Notes under the pieces: generated by a model
The model's input: the letters and a program-made list of their open reading frames with translations, nothing else
What the model was told of the DNA's origin: nothing
Database searches by the model: none
Translations under genes and position numbers: made by a program
From: Steromphala cineraria
Taxonomy: Eukaryota > Mollusca > Gastropoda > Trochida > Trochidae
Reading direction: 5' to 3'
DNA length: 64,000 nucleotides
Assembly: GCA_916613615.1 (NCBI GenBank)
Contig: OU744727.1
Coordinates: 596,593-660,592, forward strand
Shown here: positions 11,341 through 23,800 of the stretch, in pieces
Position numbering within the stretch: position 1 is the stretch's first letter
How the letters are laid out: each line of letters begins with the position of its first letter

Positions 11341-12646
11341 GTTTGTTTCGACTTTCTATAATCCTGTGTTAAGTTTTAGCTGAACGATGTGGCGAATAAA
11401 TTCTCAAGTAGAAAGGATTCCTAGTCAGCGGAGAGGGGGCCTCGGACCGCGCTTAATTCTCTCTTCAAGCGGGTTAAATCTTTTATAAATTGTTAGCTTG
11501 TGGGACATGATATACTCCTTCGATTGTGTTCAAGCTATATATTAACTTTTTAAAAACTTTTGTCTAAAGTGACAAAGAGTGACAATAAACCAAAACTTTT
11601 AATATTCAGATTTTATGGAGAACCATTAATTAAAAATGGAGGACATAAGTTGCGAACATGATTCTACATGTACATGATTGTCGCACCGCTATCTCTAGCA
11701 GTCACGTGACACATACGGGCTATATGATCCGTTATCAGTAGGCTGTAGGTTATTATTGTGTGGGGCGAGAGGCCCAAGTTATGGATCAGTTGATATATGG
11801 AAACTAATTGCAGAAGTTTCGAACTATATTACACTTGGGAATTTCGAAGAGAAGTTTCAGCCCGTGATACATGTATTAAGGGATTCTTAAAGAGGGGATT
11901 GCTATTAGACAGAGACTTGACTTTATATTTGTACCTAAATCCGACAGTAACCTGCCAAAAACGAACAGAAGCTGTGGTCAGTGAAGCCAGGAATGCTAAA
12001 CTATAACGTGTCAGTAGGGCTGGGGTTTCACTTAATGATAATATTTTAACGTGTCCTAGCACTTTATTAATTCTAGATTTTACATACAAAACTTCAGTAT
12101 GTTAACTCAAAAATCGATAATTCAATATCTGAGATATTTAACTTGTTATTACCGGTTATTTCAAGACCATGGTTATTTTTTAACATCTAGTATTGTATTT
12201 TTCAAAACCCCTATCAAATGACGTAAAATACTTCTTTATCGACTGCATTGTTACTAAGGCGCCGCTATGGGTAGGCGTCCTGAAATTCTGAAGATATAAC
12301 CTTTGTCGAATTTTGCATATTATACCTAGATTATGTTTCCGACGGTGACAATTACGTTTTCATCACACATCACATGTTTTACATTCGAATAGTTACACAA
12401 AGGATATTTGAACGCGAAAGAAAAAGAACACACTCCTTCAACACACGTTTTATTTACGAGTGGTAGATGTCAACATGATTTCATATACCATATATAGTCA
12501 CATTGGCATAAACGAATCCAATGTCTTTAATTTTGGGCGAAACCTTGTTTTGAAACCTTGTCATAAGCTGAGAGGAAGATATATTCAATTGGATAGTGTT
12601 TATTAGGTATTGTAACTAATAGGTAGATTATCTGGGTGCATAATTT
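11341..12646. other. Intergenic or intronic DNA, nothing recognised
   Basis: The open frames 11797-12006 (plus) and 11829-12089 (minus) overlap antiparallel and have no recognisable domain. No repeat boundary recognised before the satellite starts. Confidence 0.45.
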
Positions 12647-12695
12647 CTCGGCCCTCTTCCCCCCTCGGTACCACTCGGCCCTCTCCCCCCTCCCA

Positions 12696-12721
12696 CCCCC
12701 CCCCCCCCCCCCCCCCCCCCC
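12696..12721 (+). repeat. Homopolymer of 26 C near the left edge of the satellite
   Basis: An unbroken C run 49 bp into the array (G run on the minus strand). It is likely to form i-motif/G-quadruplex structures and is a hot spot for length error, so the exact length is uncertain. Confidence 0.9.
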
Positions 12722-15700
12722 TCGGTACCTCTCGGCCCTCTTCCCCGCTTGTACCTCTCGGCCCTCTTCCCAATCGGTACCTCTCGGCCCTCTTCCCAAT
12801 CCGTACCTCTCGGCCCTCTTCCCCCCTCGGTACCTCTCGGCCCTCTTCCCAATCGGTACCTGTCGGCCCTCTTCCCAATCCGTACCTCTCGGCCCTCTTC
12901 CCCCCTCTGTTCCTCTCGGCCCTCTTCCCCCCTCGGTACCTCTCGGCCCTCTTTCCCATTTGTACCTCTCGGCCCTCTTTCCCGCTTGTACCTCTCGGCC
13001 CTCTTACCCAATCGGTATCTCTCGGCCCTCTTCCCCCCTCGGTACCTCTCGGCCCTCTTCCCCCTTCGGTACCTTTCGGTCCTCTTCCCAATCGGTACCT
13101 CTCGGTCCTCTTCCCAATCCGTACCTCTCGGCCCTCTTCCCCCCTCAGTTCCTCTCGGCCCTCTTCCCCAATCGGTGCCTCTCGGCCCTCTTCCCAATCG
13201 GTACCTCTCGGCCCTCTTTCCAATTTGTACCTCTCGGCCCTCTTCCCCGCTGGTACCTCTCGGCCCTCTTCCCCAATCGGTACCTCTCGGCCCTCTTAAC
13301 AATCGGTTCCTCTCGGCCCTCTTCCCCCCTCGGTACCTCTCGGCCCTCTTCCCCCTTCGGTACCTTTCGGTCCTCTTCCCAATCGGTACCTCTCGGTCCT
13401 CTTCCCAATCCGTACCTCTCGGCCCTCTTCCCCCCTCAGTTCCTCTCGGCCCTCTTCACCAATCGGTACCTCTCGGCCCTCTTCCCAATCGGTACCTGTC
13501 GGCCCTCTTCCCAATCCGTACCTCTCGGCCCTCTTCCCCCCTCTTTTCCTCTCGGCCCTCTTCCCCCCTCGGTACCTCTCGGCCCTCTTTCCCATTTGTA
13601 CCTCTCGGCCCTCTTTCCCGCTTGTACCTCTCGGCCCTCTTCCCCAATCGGTACCTCTCGGCCCTCTTAACAATCGGTTCCTCTCGGCCCTCTTCCCCCC
13701 TCGGTACCTCTCGGCCCTCTTCCCCCTTCGGTACCTTTCGGTCATCTTCCCAATCGGTACCTCTCGGTCCTCTTCCCAATCCGTACCTCTCGGCCCTCTT
13801 CCCCCCTCAGTTCCTCTCGGCCCTCTTCCCCAATCGGTGCCTCTCGGCCCTCTTCCCAATCGGTACCTCTCGGCCCTCTTTCCCATTTGTACCTCTCGGC
13901 CCTCTTCCCCGCTGGTACCTCTCGGCCCTCTTCCCCAATCGGTACCTCTCGGCCCTCTTAACAATCGGTTCCTCTCGGCCCTCTTCCCCCCTCGGTACCT
14001 CTCGGCCCTCTTCCCCCTTCGGTACCTTTCGGTCCTCTTCCCAATCGGTACCTCTCGGTCCTCTTCCCAATCCGTACCTCTCGGCCCTCTTCCCCCCTCA
14101 GTTCCTCTCGGCCCTCTTCACCAATCGGTGCCTCTCGGCCCTCTTCCCCCCTCAGTTCCTCTCGGCCCTCTTCCCAATCGGTACCTCTCGGCCCTCTTCC
14201 CCCCTCAGTTCCTCTCGGCCCTCTTCCCAATCGGTACCTCTCGGCCCTCTTCCCAATCGGTACCTCTCGACCCTCTTCCCAATCGGTACCTCTCGACCCT
14301 CTTCCCCTCTCGGTACCTCTCGGCCCTCTTCCCAATCGGTACCTCTGGACCCTCTTCCCAATTGGTACCTCTCGACCCTCTTCCCCTCTCGGTACCTCTC
14401 GGCCCTCTTCCCAATCGGTACCTCTCGGCCCTCTTCCCCTCTCGGTACCTCTCGACCCTCTTCCCCCCTCGGTACTTCTCGGCCCTCTTTCCCATTTCTA
14501 CATCTCGGCCCTCTTCCCCGCTTGTACCTCTCGGCCCTCTTCCCCAATCGTTACCTCTCGACCCTCTTCCCCCCTCGGTACTTCTCGGCCCTCTTTCCCA
14601 TTTGTACATCTCGGCCCTCTTCCCCGCTTGTACCTCTCGGCCCTCTTCCTCCCTCGGTACCTCTCGGCCCTCTTCCCCCTTCGGTACCTCTCGTCCCTCT
14701 TCCCAATCGGTACCTCTCGACCCTCTTCCCCTCTCAGTTCCTCTCGTCCCTCTTCCCAATCGGTACCTCTCGACCCACTTCCCCGCTTGTACCTCTCGGC
14801 CCTCTTCCCCAATCGTTACCTCTCGACCCTCTTCCCCCCTCGGTACTTCTCGGCCCTCTTTCCCATTTGTACATCTCGGCCCTCTTCCCCGCTTGTACCT
14901 CTCGGCCCTCTTCCTCCCTCGGTACCTCTCGGCCCTCTTCCCCCTTCGGTACCTCTCGTCCCTCTTCCCAATCGGTACCTCTCGACCCTCTTCCCCTCTC
15001 AGTTCCTCTCGTCCCTCTTCCCAATCGGTACCTCTCGACCCACTTCCCCAATCAGTACCTATCGACCCTCTTCCCCCCTTGGTTTCTCTCGGCCCTCTTC
15101 CCAATCCGTACCTCTCGGCCCTCTTTCCCATTTGTACCTCTCGGCCCTCTTCCCCCTTCGGTACCTCTCGGCCCTCTTACCCCCTCAGTTCCTCTCGGCC
15201 CTCTTCCACCCTAGTTCCTCTCGGCCCTCTTCACAATCGGTACCTCTCGACCCTCTTCCCCTCTCGGTACCTCTCGGTCCTCTTCCCCTCTCGGTACCTC
15301 TCGGCCCTCTTCCCCCCTCGGTACCTCTCGACCCTCTTCCCCCCTCGGTTCCTCTCGGCCCTCTTCCCAATCCGTACCTCTCGGCCCTCTTCCCTTCTCG
15401 GTACCTCTCGGCCCTCTTCCCTTCTCGGTACCTCTCGACCCTCTTCCCCCCTCGGTTCCTCTCGGCCCTCTTCCCAATCCATACCTCTCGGCCCTCTTTC
15501 CCATTTGTACCTCTCGACCCTCTTCCCCCCTCGGTTCCTCTCGGCCCTCTTCCCAATCCGTACCTCTCGTCCCTCTTCCCCCCTAGTTCCTCTCGACCCT
15601 CTTCCCCCCTCGGTTCCTCTCGGCCCTCTTCCCAATCCGTACCTCTCGTCCCTCTTCCCCCCTAGTTCCTCTCGGCCCTCTTCCCAATCGGTACCTCTCG

Positions 15701-18700
15701 ACCCTCTTCCCCCCTTGGTTCCTCTCGGCCCTCTTCCCCCCTCGGTACCTCTCGACCCTCTTCCCCCCTCGGTTCCTCTCGGCCCATTTCCCAATCCGTA
15801 CCTCTCGGTCCTCTTCCCAATCCGTACCTCTCGGCCCTCTTCCCCCCTCAGTTCCTCTCGGCCCTCTTCCCCAATCGGTGCCTCTCGGCCCTCTTCCAAA
15901 TCGGTACCTCTCGGCCCTCTTTCCCATTTGTACCTCTCGGCCCTCTTCCCCGCTGGTACCTCTCGGCCCTCTTCCCCAATCGGTACCTCTCGGCCCTCTT
16001 AACAATCGGTTCCTCTCGGCCCTCTTCCCCCCTCGGTACCTCTCGGCCCTCTTCCCCCTTCGGTACCTTTCGGTCCTCTTCCCAATCGGTACCTCTCGGT
16101 CCTCTTCCCAATCCGTACCTCTCGGCCCTCTTCCCCCCTCAGTTCCTCTCGGCCCTCTTCACCAATCGGTGCCTCTCGGCCCTCTTCCCCCCTCAGTTCC
16201 TCTCGGCCCTCTTCCCAATCGGTACCTCTCGGCCCTCTTCCCCCCTCAGTTCCTCTCGGCCCTCTTCCCAATCGGTACCTCTCGGCCCTCTTCCCAATCG
16301 GTACCTCTCGACCCTCTTCCCAATCGGTACCTCTCGACCCTCTTCCCCTCTCGGTACCTCTCGGTCCTCTTCCCAATCGGTACCTCTGGACCCTCTTCCC
16401 AATTGGTACCTCTCGACCCTCTTCCCCTCTCGGTACCTCTCGGCCCTCTTCCCAATCGGTACCTCTCGGCCCTCTTCCCCTCTCGGTACCTCTCGACCCT
16501 CTTCCCCCCGTGGTACTTCTCGGCCCTCTTTCCCATTTCTACATCTCGGCCCTCTTCCCCGCTTGTACCTCTCGGCCCTCTTCCCCAATCGTTACCTCTT
16601 GGCCCTCTTCCCCTCTCGGTACCTCTCGGCCCTCTTCCCCCCTCGGTACTTCTCGGCCCTCTTTCCCATTTGTACATCTCGGCCCTCTTCCCCGCTTGTA
16701 CCTCTCGGCCCTCTTCCTCCCTCGGTACCTCTCGGCCCTCTTCCCCCTTCGGTACCTCTCGTCCCTCTTCCCAATCGGTACCTCTCGACCCTCTTCCCCT
16801 CTCAGTTCCTCTCGTCCCTCTTCCCAATCGGTACCTCTCGACCCACTTCCCCAATCGGTACCTTTCGACCCTCTTCCCCCCTTGGTTTCTCTCGGCCCTC
16901 TTCCCAATCCGTACCTCTCGGCCCTCTTTCCCATTTGTACCTCTCGGCCCTCTTCCCCCTTCGGTACCTCTCGGCCCTCTTACCCCCTCAGTTCCTCTCG
17001 GCCCTCTTCCACCCTAGTTCCTCTCGGCCCTCTTCCCAATCGGTACGTCTCGACCCTCTTCCCCTCTCGGTACCTCTCGGTCCTCTTCCCCTCGCGGTAC
17101 CTCTCGGCCCTCTTCCCAATCGGTACCTCTCGGCCCTCTTCCCTTCTCGGTACCTCTCGGCCCTCTTCCCTTCTCGGTACCTCTCGACCCTCTTCCCCCC
17201 TCGGTTCCTCTCGGCCCTCTTCCCAATCCGTACCTCTCGTCCCTCTTCCCCCCTAGTTCCTCTCGGCCCTCTTCCCAATCGGTACCTCTCGACCCTCTTC
17301 CCCCCTTGGTTCCTCTCGGCCCTCTTCCCCCCTCGGTACCTCTCGACCCTCTTCCCCCCTCGGTTCCTCTCGGCCCATTTCCCAATCCGTACCTCTCGGC
17401 CCTCTTTCCCATTTGTACCTCTCGACCCTCTTCCCCCCTCGGTTCCTCTCGGCCCTCTTCCCAATCCGTACCTCTCGTCCCTCTTCCCCCCTAGTTCCTC
17501 TCGGCCCTCTTCCCAATCGGTACCTCTCGACCCTCTTCCCCCCTTGGTTCCTCTCGGCCCTCTTCCCCCCTCGGTACCTCTCGACCCTCTTCCCCCCTCG
17601 GTTCCTCTCGGCCCATTTCCCAATCCGTACCTCTCGGTCCTCTTCCCAATCCGTACCTCTCGGCCCTCTTCCCCCCTCAGTTCCTCTCGGCCCTCTTCCC
17701 CAATCGGTGCCTCTCGGCCCTCTTCCAAATCGGTACCTCCCGGCCCTCTTTCCCATTTGTACCTCTCGGCCCTCTTCCCCGCTGGTACCTCTCGGCCCTC
17801 TTCCCCAATCGGTACCTCTCGGCCCTCTTAACAATCGGTTCCTCTCGGCCCTCTTCCCCCCTCGGTACCTCTCGGCCCTCTTCCCCCTTCGGTACCTTTC
17901 GGTCCTCTTCCCAATCGGTACCTCTCGGTCTTCTTCCCAATCCGTACCTCTCGGCCCTCTTCCCCCCTCAGTTCCTCTCGGCCCTCTTCACCAATCGGTG
18001 CCTCTCGGCCCTCTTCCCCCCTCAGTTCCTCTCGGCCCTCTTCCCAATCGGTACCTCTCGGCCCTCTTCCCCCCTCAGTTCCTCTCGGCCCTCTTCCCAA
18101 TCGGTACCTCTCGGCCCTCTTCCCAATCGGTACCTCTGGACCCTCTTCCCAATCGGTACCTCTCGACCCTCTTCCCCTCTCGGTACCTCTCGGCCCTCTT
18201 CCCAATCGGTACCTCTGGACCCTCTTCCCAATTGGTACCTCTCGACCCTCTTCCCCTCTCGGTACCTCTCGGCCCTCTTCCCAATCGGTACCTCTCGGCC
18301 CTCTTCCCCTCTCGGTACCTCTCGACCCTCTTCCCCCCTTGGTACTTCTCGGCCCTCTTTCCCATTTCTACATCTCGGTCCTCTTCCCCGCTTGTACCTC
18401 TCGGCCCTCTTCCCCAATCGTTACCTCTTGGCCCTCTTCCCCTCTCGGTACCTCTCGACCCTCTTCCCCCCTCGGTACTTCTCGGCCCTCTTTCCCATTT
18501 GTACATCTCGGCCCTCTTCCCCGCTTGTACCTCTCGGCCCTCTTCCTCCCTCGGTACCTCTCGGCCCTCTTCCTCCCTCGGTACCTCTCGGCCCTCTTCC
18601 TCCCTCGGTACCTCTCGGCCCTCTTCCCCCTTCGGTACCTTTCGGTCCTCTTCCCAATCGGTACCTCTCGGTCCTCTTCCCAATCCGTACCTCTCGGCCC

Positions 18701-20826
18701 TCTTCCCCCCTCAGTTCCTCTCGGCCCTCTTCCCCAATCGGTGCCTCTCGGCCCTCTTCCCAATTGGTACCTCTCGGCCCTCTTTCCAATTTGTACCTCT
18801 CGGCCCTCTTCCCCGCTGGTACCTCTCGGCCCTCTTCCCCAATCGGTACCTCTCGGCCCTCTTAACAATCGGTTCCTCTCGGCCCTCTTCCCCCCTCGGT
18901 ACCTCTCGGCCCTCTTCCCCCTTCGGTACCTTTCGGTCCTCTTCCCAATCGGTACCTCTCGGTCCTCTTCCCAATCCGTACCTCTCGGCCCTCTTCCCCC
19001 CTCAGTTCCTCTCGGCCCTCTTCACCAATCAATACCTCTCGGCCCTCTTCCCAATCGGTACCTGTCGGCCCTCTTCCCAATCCGTACCTCTCGGCCCTCT
19101 TCCCCCCTCTTTTCCTCTCGGCCCTCTTCCCCCCTCGGTACCTCTCGGCCCTCTTTCCCATTTGTACCTCTCGGCCCTCTTTCCCGCTTGTACCTCTCGG
19201 CCCTCTTCCCCAATCGGTACCTCTCGGCCCTCTTAACAATCGGTTCCTCTCGGCCCTCTTCCCCCCTCGGTACCTCTCGGCCCTCTTCCCCCTTCGGTAC
19301 CTTTCGGTCCTCTTCCCAATCGGTACCTCTCGGTCCTCTTCCCAATCCGTACCTCTCTGCCCTCTTCCCCCCTCAGTTCCTCTCGGCCCTCTTCACCAAT
19401 CGGTGCCTCTCGGCCCTCTTCCCCCCTCAGTTCCTCTCGGCCCTCTTCCCAATCGGTACCTCTCGGCCCTCTTCCCCCCTCAGTTCCTCTCGGCCCTCTT
19501 CCCAATCGGTACCTCTCGGCCCTCTTAACAATCGGTTCCTCTCGGCCCTCTTCCCCCCTCGGTACCTCTCGGCCCTCTTCCCCCTTCGGTACCTTTCGGT
19601 CCTCTTCCCAATCGGTACCTCTCGGTCCTCTTCCCAATCCGTACCTCTCGGCCCTCTTCCCCCCTCAGTTCCTCTCGGCCCTCTTCACCAATCAATACCT
19701 CTCGGCCCTCTTCCCAATCGGTACCTGTCGGCCCTCTTCCCAATCCGTACCTCTCGGCCCTCTTCCCCCCTCTTTTCCTCTCGGCCCTCTTCCCCCCTCG
19801 GTACCTCTCGGCCCTCTTTCCCATTTGTACCTCTCGGCCCTCTTTCCCGCTTGTACCTCTCGGCCCTCTTCCCCAATCGGTACCTCTCGGCCCTCTTAAC
19901 AATCGGTTCCTCTCGGCCCTCTTCCCCCCTCGGTACCTCTCGGCCCTCTTCCCCCTTCGGTACCTTTCGGTCCTCTTCCCAATCGGTACCTCTCGGTCCT
20001 CTTCCCAATCCGTACCTCTCTGCCCTCTTCCCCCCTCAGTTCCTCTCGGCCCTCTTCACCAATCAATACCTCTCGGCCCTCTTCCCAATCGGTACCTGTC
20101 GGCCCTCTTCCCAATCCGTACCTCTCGGCCCTCTTCCCCCCTCTTTTCCTCTCGGCCCTCTTCCCCCCTCGGTACCTCTCGGCCCTCTTTCCCATTTGTA
20201 CCTCTCGGCCCTCTTTCCCGCTTGTACCTCTCGGCCCTCTTCCCCAATCGGTACCTCTCGGCCCTCTTAACAATCGGTTCCTCTCGGCCCTCTTCCCCCC
20301 TCGGTACCTCTCGGCCCTCTTCCCCCTTCGGTACCTTTCGGTCCTCTTCCCAATCGGTACCTCTCGGTCCTCTTCCCAATCCGTACCTCTCTGCCCTCTT
20401 CCCCCCTCAGTTCCTCTCGGCCCTCTTCACCAATCGGTGCCTCTCGGCCCTCTTCCCCCCTCAGTTCCTCTCGGCCCTCTTCCCAATCGGTACCTCTCGG
20501 CCCTCTTCCCCCCTCAGTTCCTCTCGGCCCTCTTCCCAATCGGTACCTCTCGGCCCTCTTCCCAATCGGTACCTCTCGACCCTCTTCCCAATCGGTACCT
20601 CTCGACCCTCTTCCCCTCTCGGTACCTCTCGGCCCTCTTCCCAATCGGTACCTCTGGACCCTCTTCCCAATTGGTACCTCTCGACCCTCTTCCCCTCTCG
20701 GTACCTCTCGGCCCTCTTCCCAATCGGTACCTCTCGGCCCTCTTCCCCTCTCGGTACCTCTCGACCCTCTTCCCCCCTCGGTACTTCTCGGCCCTCTTTC
20801 CCATTTCTACATCTCGGCCCTCTTCC

Positions 20827-23800
20827 CCGCTTGTACCTCTCGGCCCTCTTCCCCAATCGTTACCTCTTGGCCCTCTTCCCCTCTCGGTACCTCTCGACCC
20901 TCTTCCCCCCTCGGTACTTCTCGGCCCTCTTTCCCATTTGTACATCTCGGCCCTCTTCCCCGCTTGTACCTCTCGGCCCTCTTCCTCCCTCGGTACCTCT
21001 CGGCCCTCTTCCCCCTTCGGTACCTCTCGTCCCTCTTCCCAATCGGTACCTCTCGACCCTCTTCCCCTCTCAGTTCCTCTCGTCCCTCTTCCCAATCGGT
21101 ACCTCTCGACCCACTTCCCCAATCAGTACCTATCGACCCTCTTCCCCCCTTGGTTTCTCTCGGCCCTCTTCCCAATCCGTACCTCTCGGCCCTCTTTCCC
21201 ATTTGTACCTCTCGGCCCTCTTCCCCCTTCGGTACCTCTCGGCCCTCTTACCCCCTCAGTTCCTCTCGGCCCTCTTCCACCCTAGTTCCTCTCGGCCCTC
21301 TTCCCAATCGGTACCTCTCGACCCTCTTCCCCTCTCGGTACCTCTCGGCCCTCTTCCCCCTTCGGTACCTTTCGGTCCTCTTCCCAATCGGTACCTCTCG
21401 GTCCTCTTCCCAATCCGTACCTCTCGGCCCTCTTCCCCCCTCAGTTCCTCTCGGCCCTCTTCACCAATCAATACCTCTCGGCCCTCTTCCCAATCGGTAC
21501 CTGTCGGCCCTCTTCCCAATCCGTACCTCTCGGCCCTCTTCCCCCCTCTTTTCCTCTCGGCCCTCTTCCCCCCTCGGTACCTCTCGGCCCTCTTTCCCAT
21601 TTGTACCTCTCGGCCCTCTTTCCCGCTTGTACCTCTCGGCCCTCTTCCCCAATCGGTACCTCTCGGCCCTCTTAACAATCGGTTCCTCTCGGCCCTCTTC
21701 CCCCCTCGGTACCTCTCGGCCCTCTTCCCCCTTCGGTACCTTTCGGTCCTCTTCCCAATCGGTACCTCTCGGTCCTCTTCCCAATCCGTACCTCTCTGCC
21801 CTCTTCCCCCCTCAGTTCCTCTCGGCCCTCTTCACCAATCGGTGCCTCTCGGCCCTCTTCCCCCCTCAGTTCCTCTCGGCCCTCTTCCCAATCGGTACCT
21901 CTCGGCCCTCTTCCCCCCTCAGTTCCTCTCGGCCCTCTTCCCAATCGGTACCTCTCGGCCCTCTTCCCAATCGGTACCTCTCGGCCCTCTTCCCAATCGG
22001 TACCTCTCGACCCTCTTCCCCTCTCGGTACCTCTCGGCCCTCTTCCCAATCGGTACCTCTGGACCCTCTTCCCAATTGGTACCTCTCGACCCTCTTCCCC
22101 TCTCGGTACCTCTCGGCCCTCTTCCCAATCGGTACCTCTCGGCCCTCTTCCCCTCTCGGTACCTCTCGACCCTCTTCCCCCCTCGGTACTTCTCGGCCCT
22201 CTTTCCCATTTCTACATCTCGGCCCTCTTCCCCGCTTGTACCTCTCGGCCCTCTTCCCCAATCGTTACCTCTTGGCCCTCTTCCCCTCTCGGTACCTCTC
22301 GACCCTCTTCCCCCCTCGGTACTTCTCGGCCCTCTTTCCCATTTGTACATCTCGGCCCTCTTCCCCGCTTGTACCTCTCGGCCCTCTTCCTCCCTCGGTA
22401 CCTCTCGGCCCTCTTCCCCCTTCGGTACCTCTCGTCCCTCTTCCCAATCGGTACCTCTCGACCCTCTTCCCCTCTCAGTTCCTCTCGTCCCTCTTCCCAA
22501 TCGGTACCTCTCGACCCACTTCCCCAATCGGTACCTCTCGACCCTCTTCCCCCCTTGGTTTCTCTCGGCCCTCTTCCCAATCCGTACCTCTCGGCCCTCT
22601 TTCCCATTTGTACCTCTCGGCCCTCTTCCCCCTTCGGTACCTCTCGGCCCTCTTACCCCCTCAGTTCCTCTCGGCCCTCTTCCACCCTAGTTCCTCTCGG
22701 CCCTCTTCCCAATCGGTATCTCTCGACCCTCTTCCCCTCTCGGTACCTCTCGGTCCTCTTCCCCTCTCGGTACCTCTCGGCCCTCTTCCCCCCTCGGTAC
22801 CTCTCGACCCTCTTCCCCCCTCGGTTCCTCTCGGCCCTCTTCCCAATCCGTACCTCTCGGCCCTCTTCCCTTCTCGGTACCTCTCGGCCCTCTTCCCTTC
22901 TCGGTACCTCTCGACCCTCTTCCCCCCTCGGTTCCTCTCGGCCCTCTTCCCAATCCGTACCTCTCGGCCCTCTTTCCCATTTGTACCTCTCGACCCTCTT
23001 CCCCTCTCGGTTCCTCTCGGCCCTTTTCCCAATCGGTACCTCTCGACCCTCTTCCCCCCTTGGTTCCTCTCGGCCCTCTTCCCCCCTCGGTACCTCTCGA
23101 CCCTCTTCCCCCCTCGGTTCCTCTCGGCCCATTTCCCAATCCGTACCTCTCGGTCCTCTTCCCAATCCGTACCTCTCGGCCCTCTTCCCCCCTCAGTTCC
23201 TCTCGGCCCTCTTCCCCAATCGGTGCCTCTCGGCCCTCTTCCAAATCGGTATCTCTCGGCCCTCTTCCCCGCTGGTACCTCTCGGCCCTCTTCCCCAATC
23301 GGTACCTCTCGGCCCTCTTAACAATCGGTTCCTCTCGGCCCTCTTCCCCCCTCGGTACCTCTCGGCCCTCTTCCCCCTTCGGTACCTTTCGGTCCTCTTC
23401 CCAATCGGTACCTCTCGGTCCTCTTCCCAATCCGTACCTCTCGGCCCTCTTCCCCCCTCAGTTCCTCTCGGCCCTCTTCACCAATCGGTGCCTCTCGGCC
23501 CTCTTCCCCCCTCAGTTCCTCTCGGCCCTCTTCCCAATCGGTACCTCTCGGCCCTCTTCCCCCCTCAGTTCCTCTCGGCCCACTTCCCAATCGGTACCTC
23601 TCGGCCCTCTTCCCAATCGGTACCTCTCGACCCTCTTCCCAATCGGTACCTCTCGACCCTCTTCCCCTCTCGGTACCTCTCGGCCCTCTTCCCAATCGGT
23701 ACCTCTGGACCCTCTTCCCAATTGGTACCTCTCGACCCTCTTCCCCTCTCGGTACCTCTCGGCCCTCTTCCCAATCGGTACCTCTCGGCCCTCTTCCCCC

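Noticed and set aside
11797..12089. Overlapping antiparallel open frames of 69 and 86 codons
   Set aside because: No domain, no splice signals, no codon bias, and each is the antisense of the other; chance openness.
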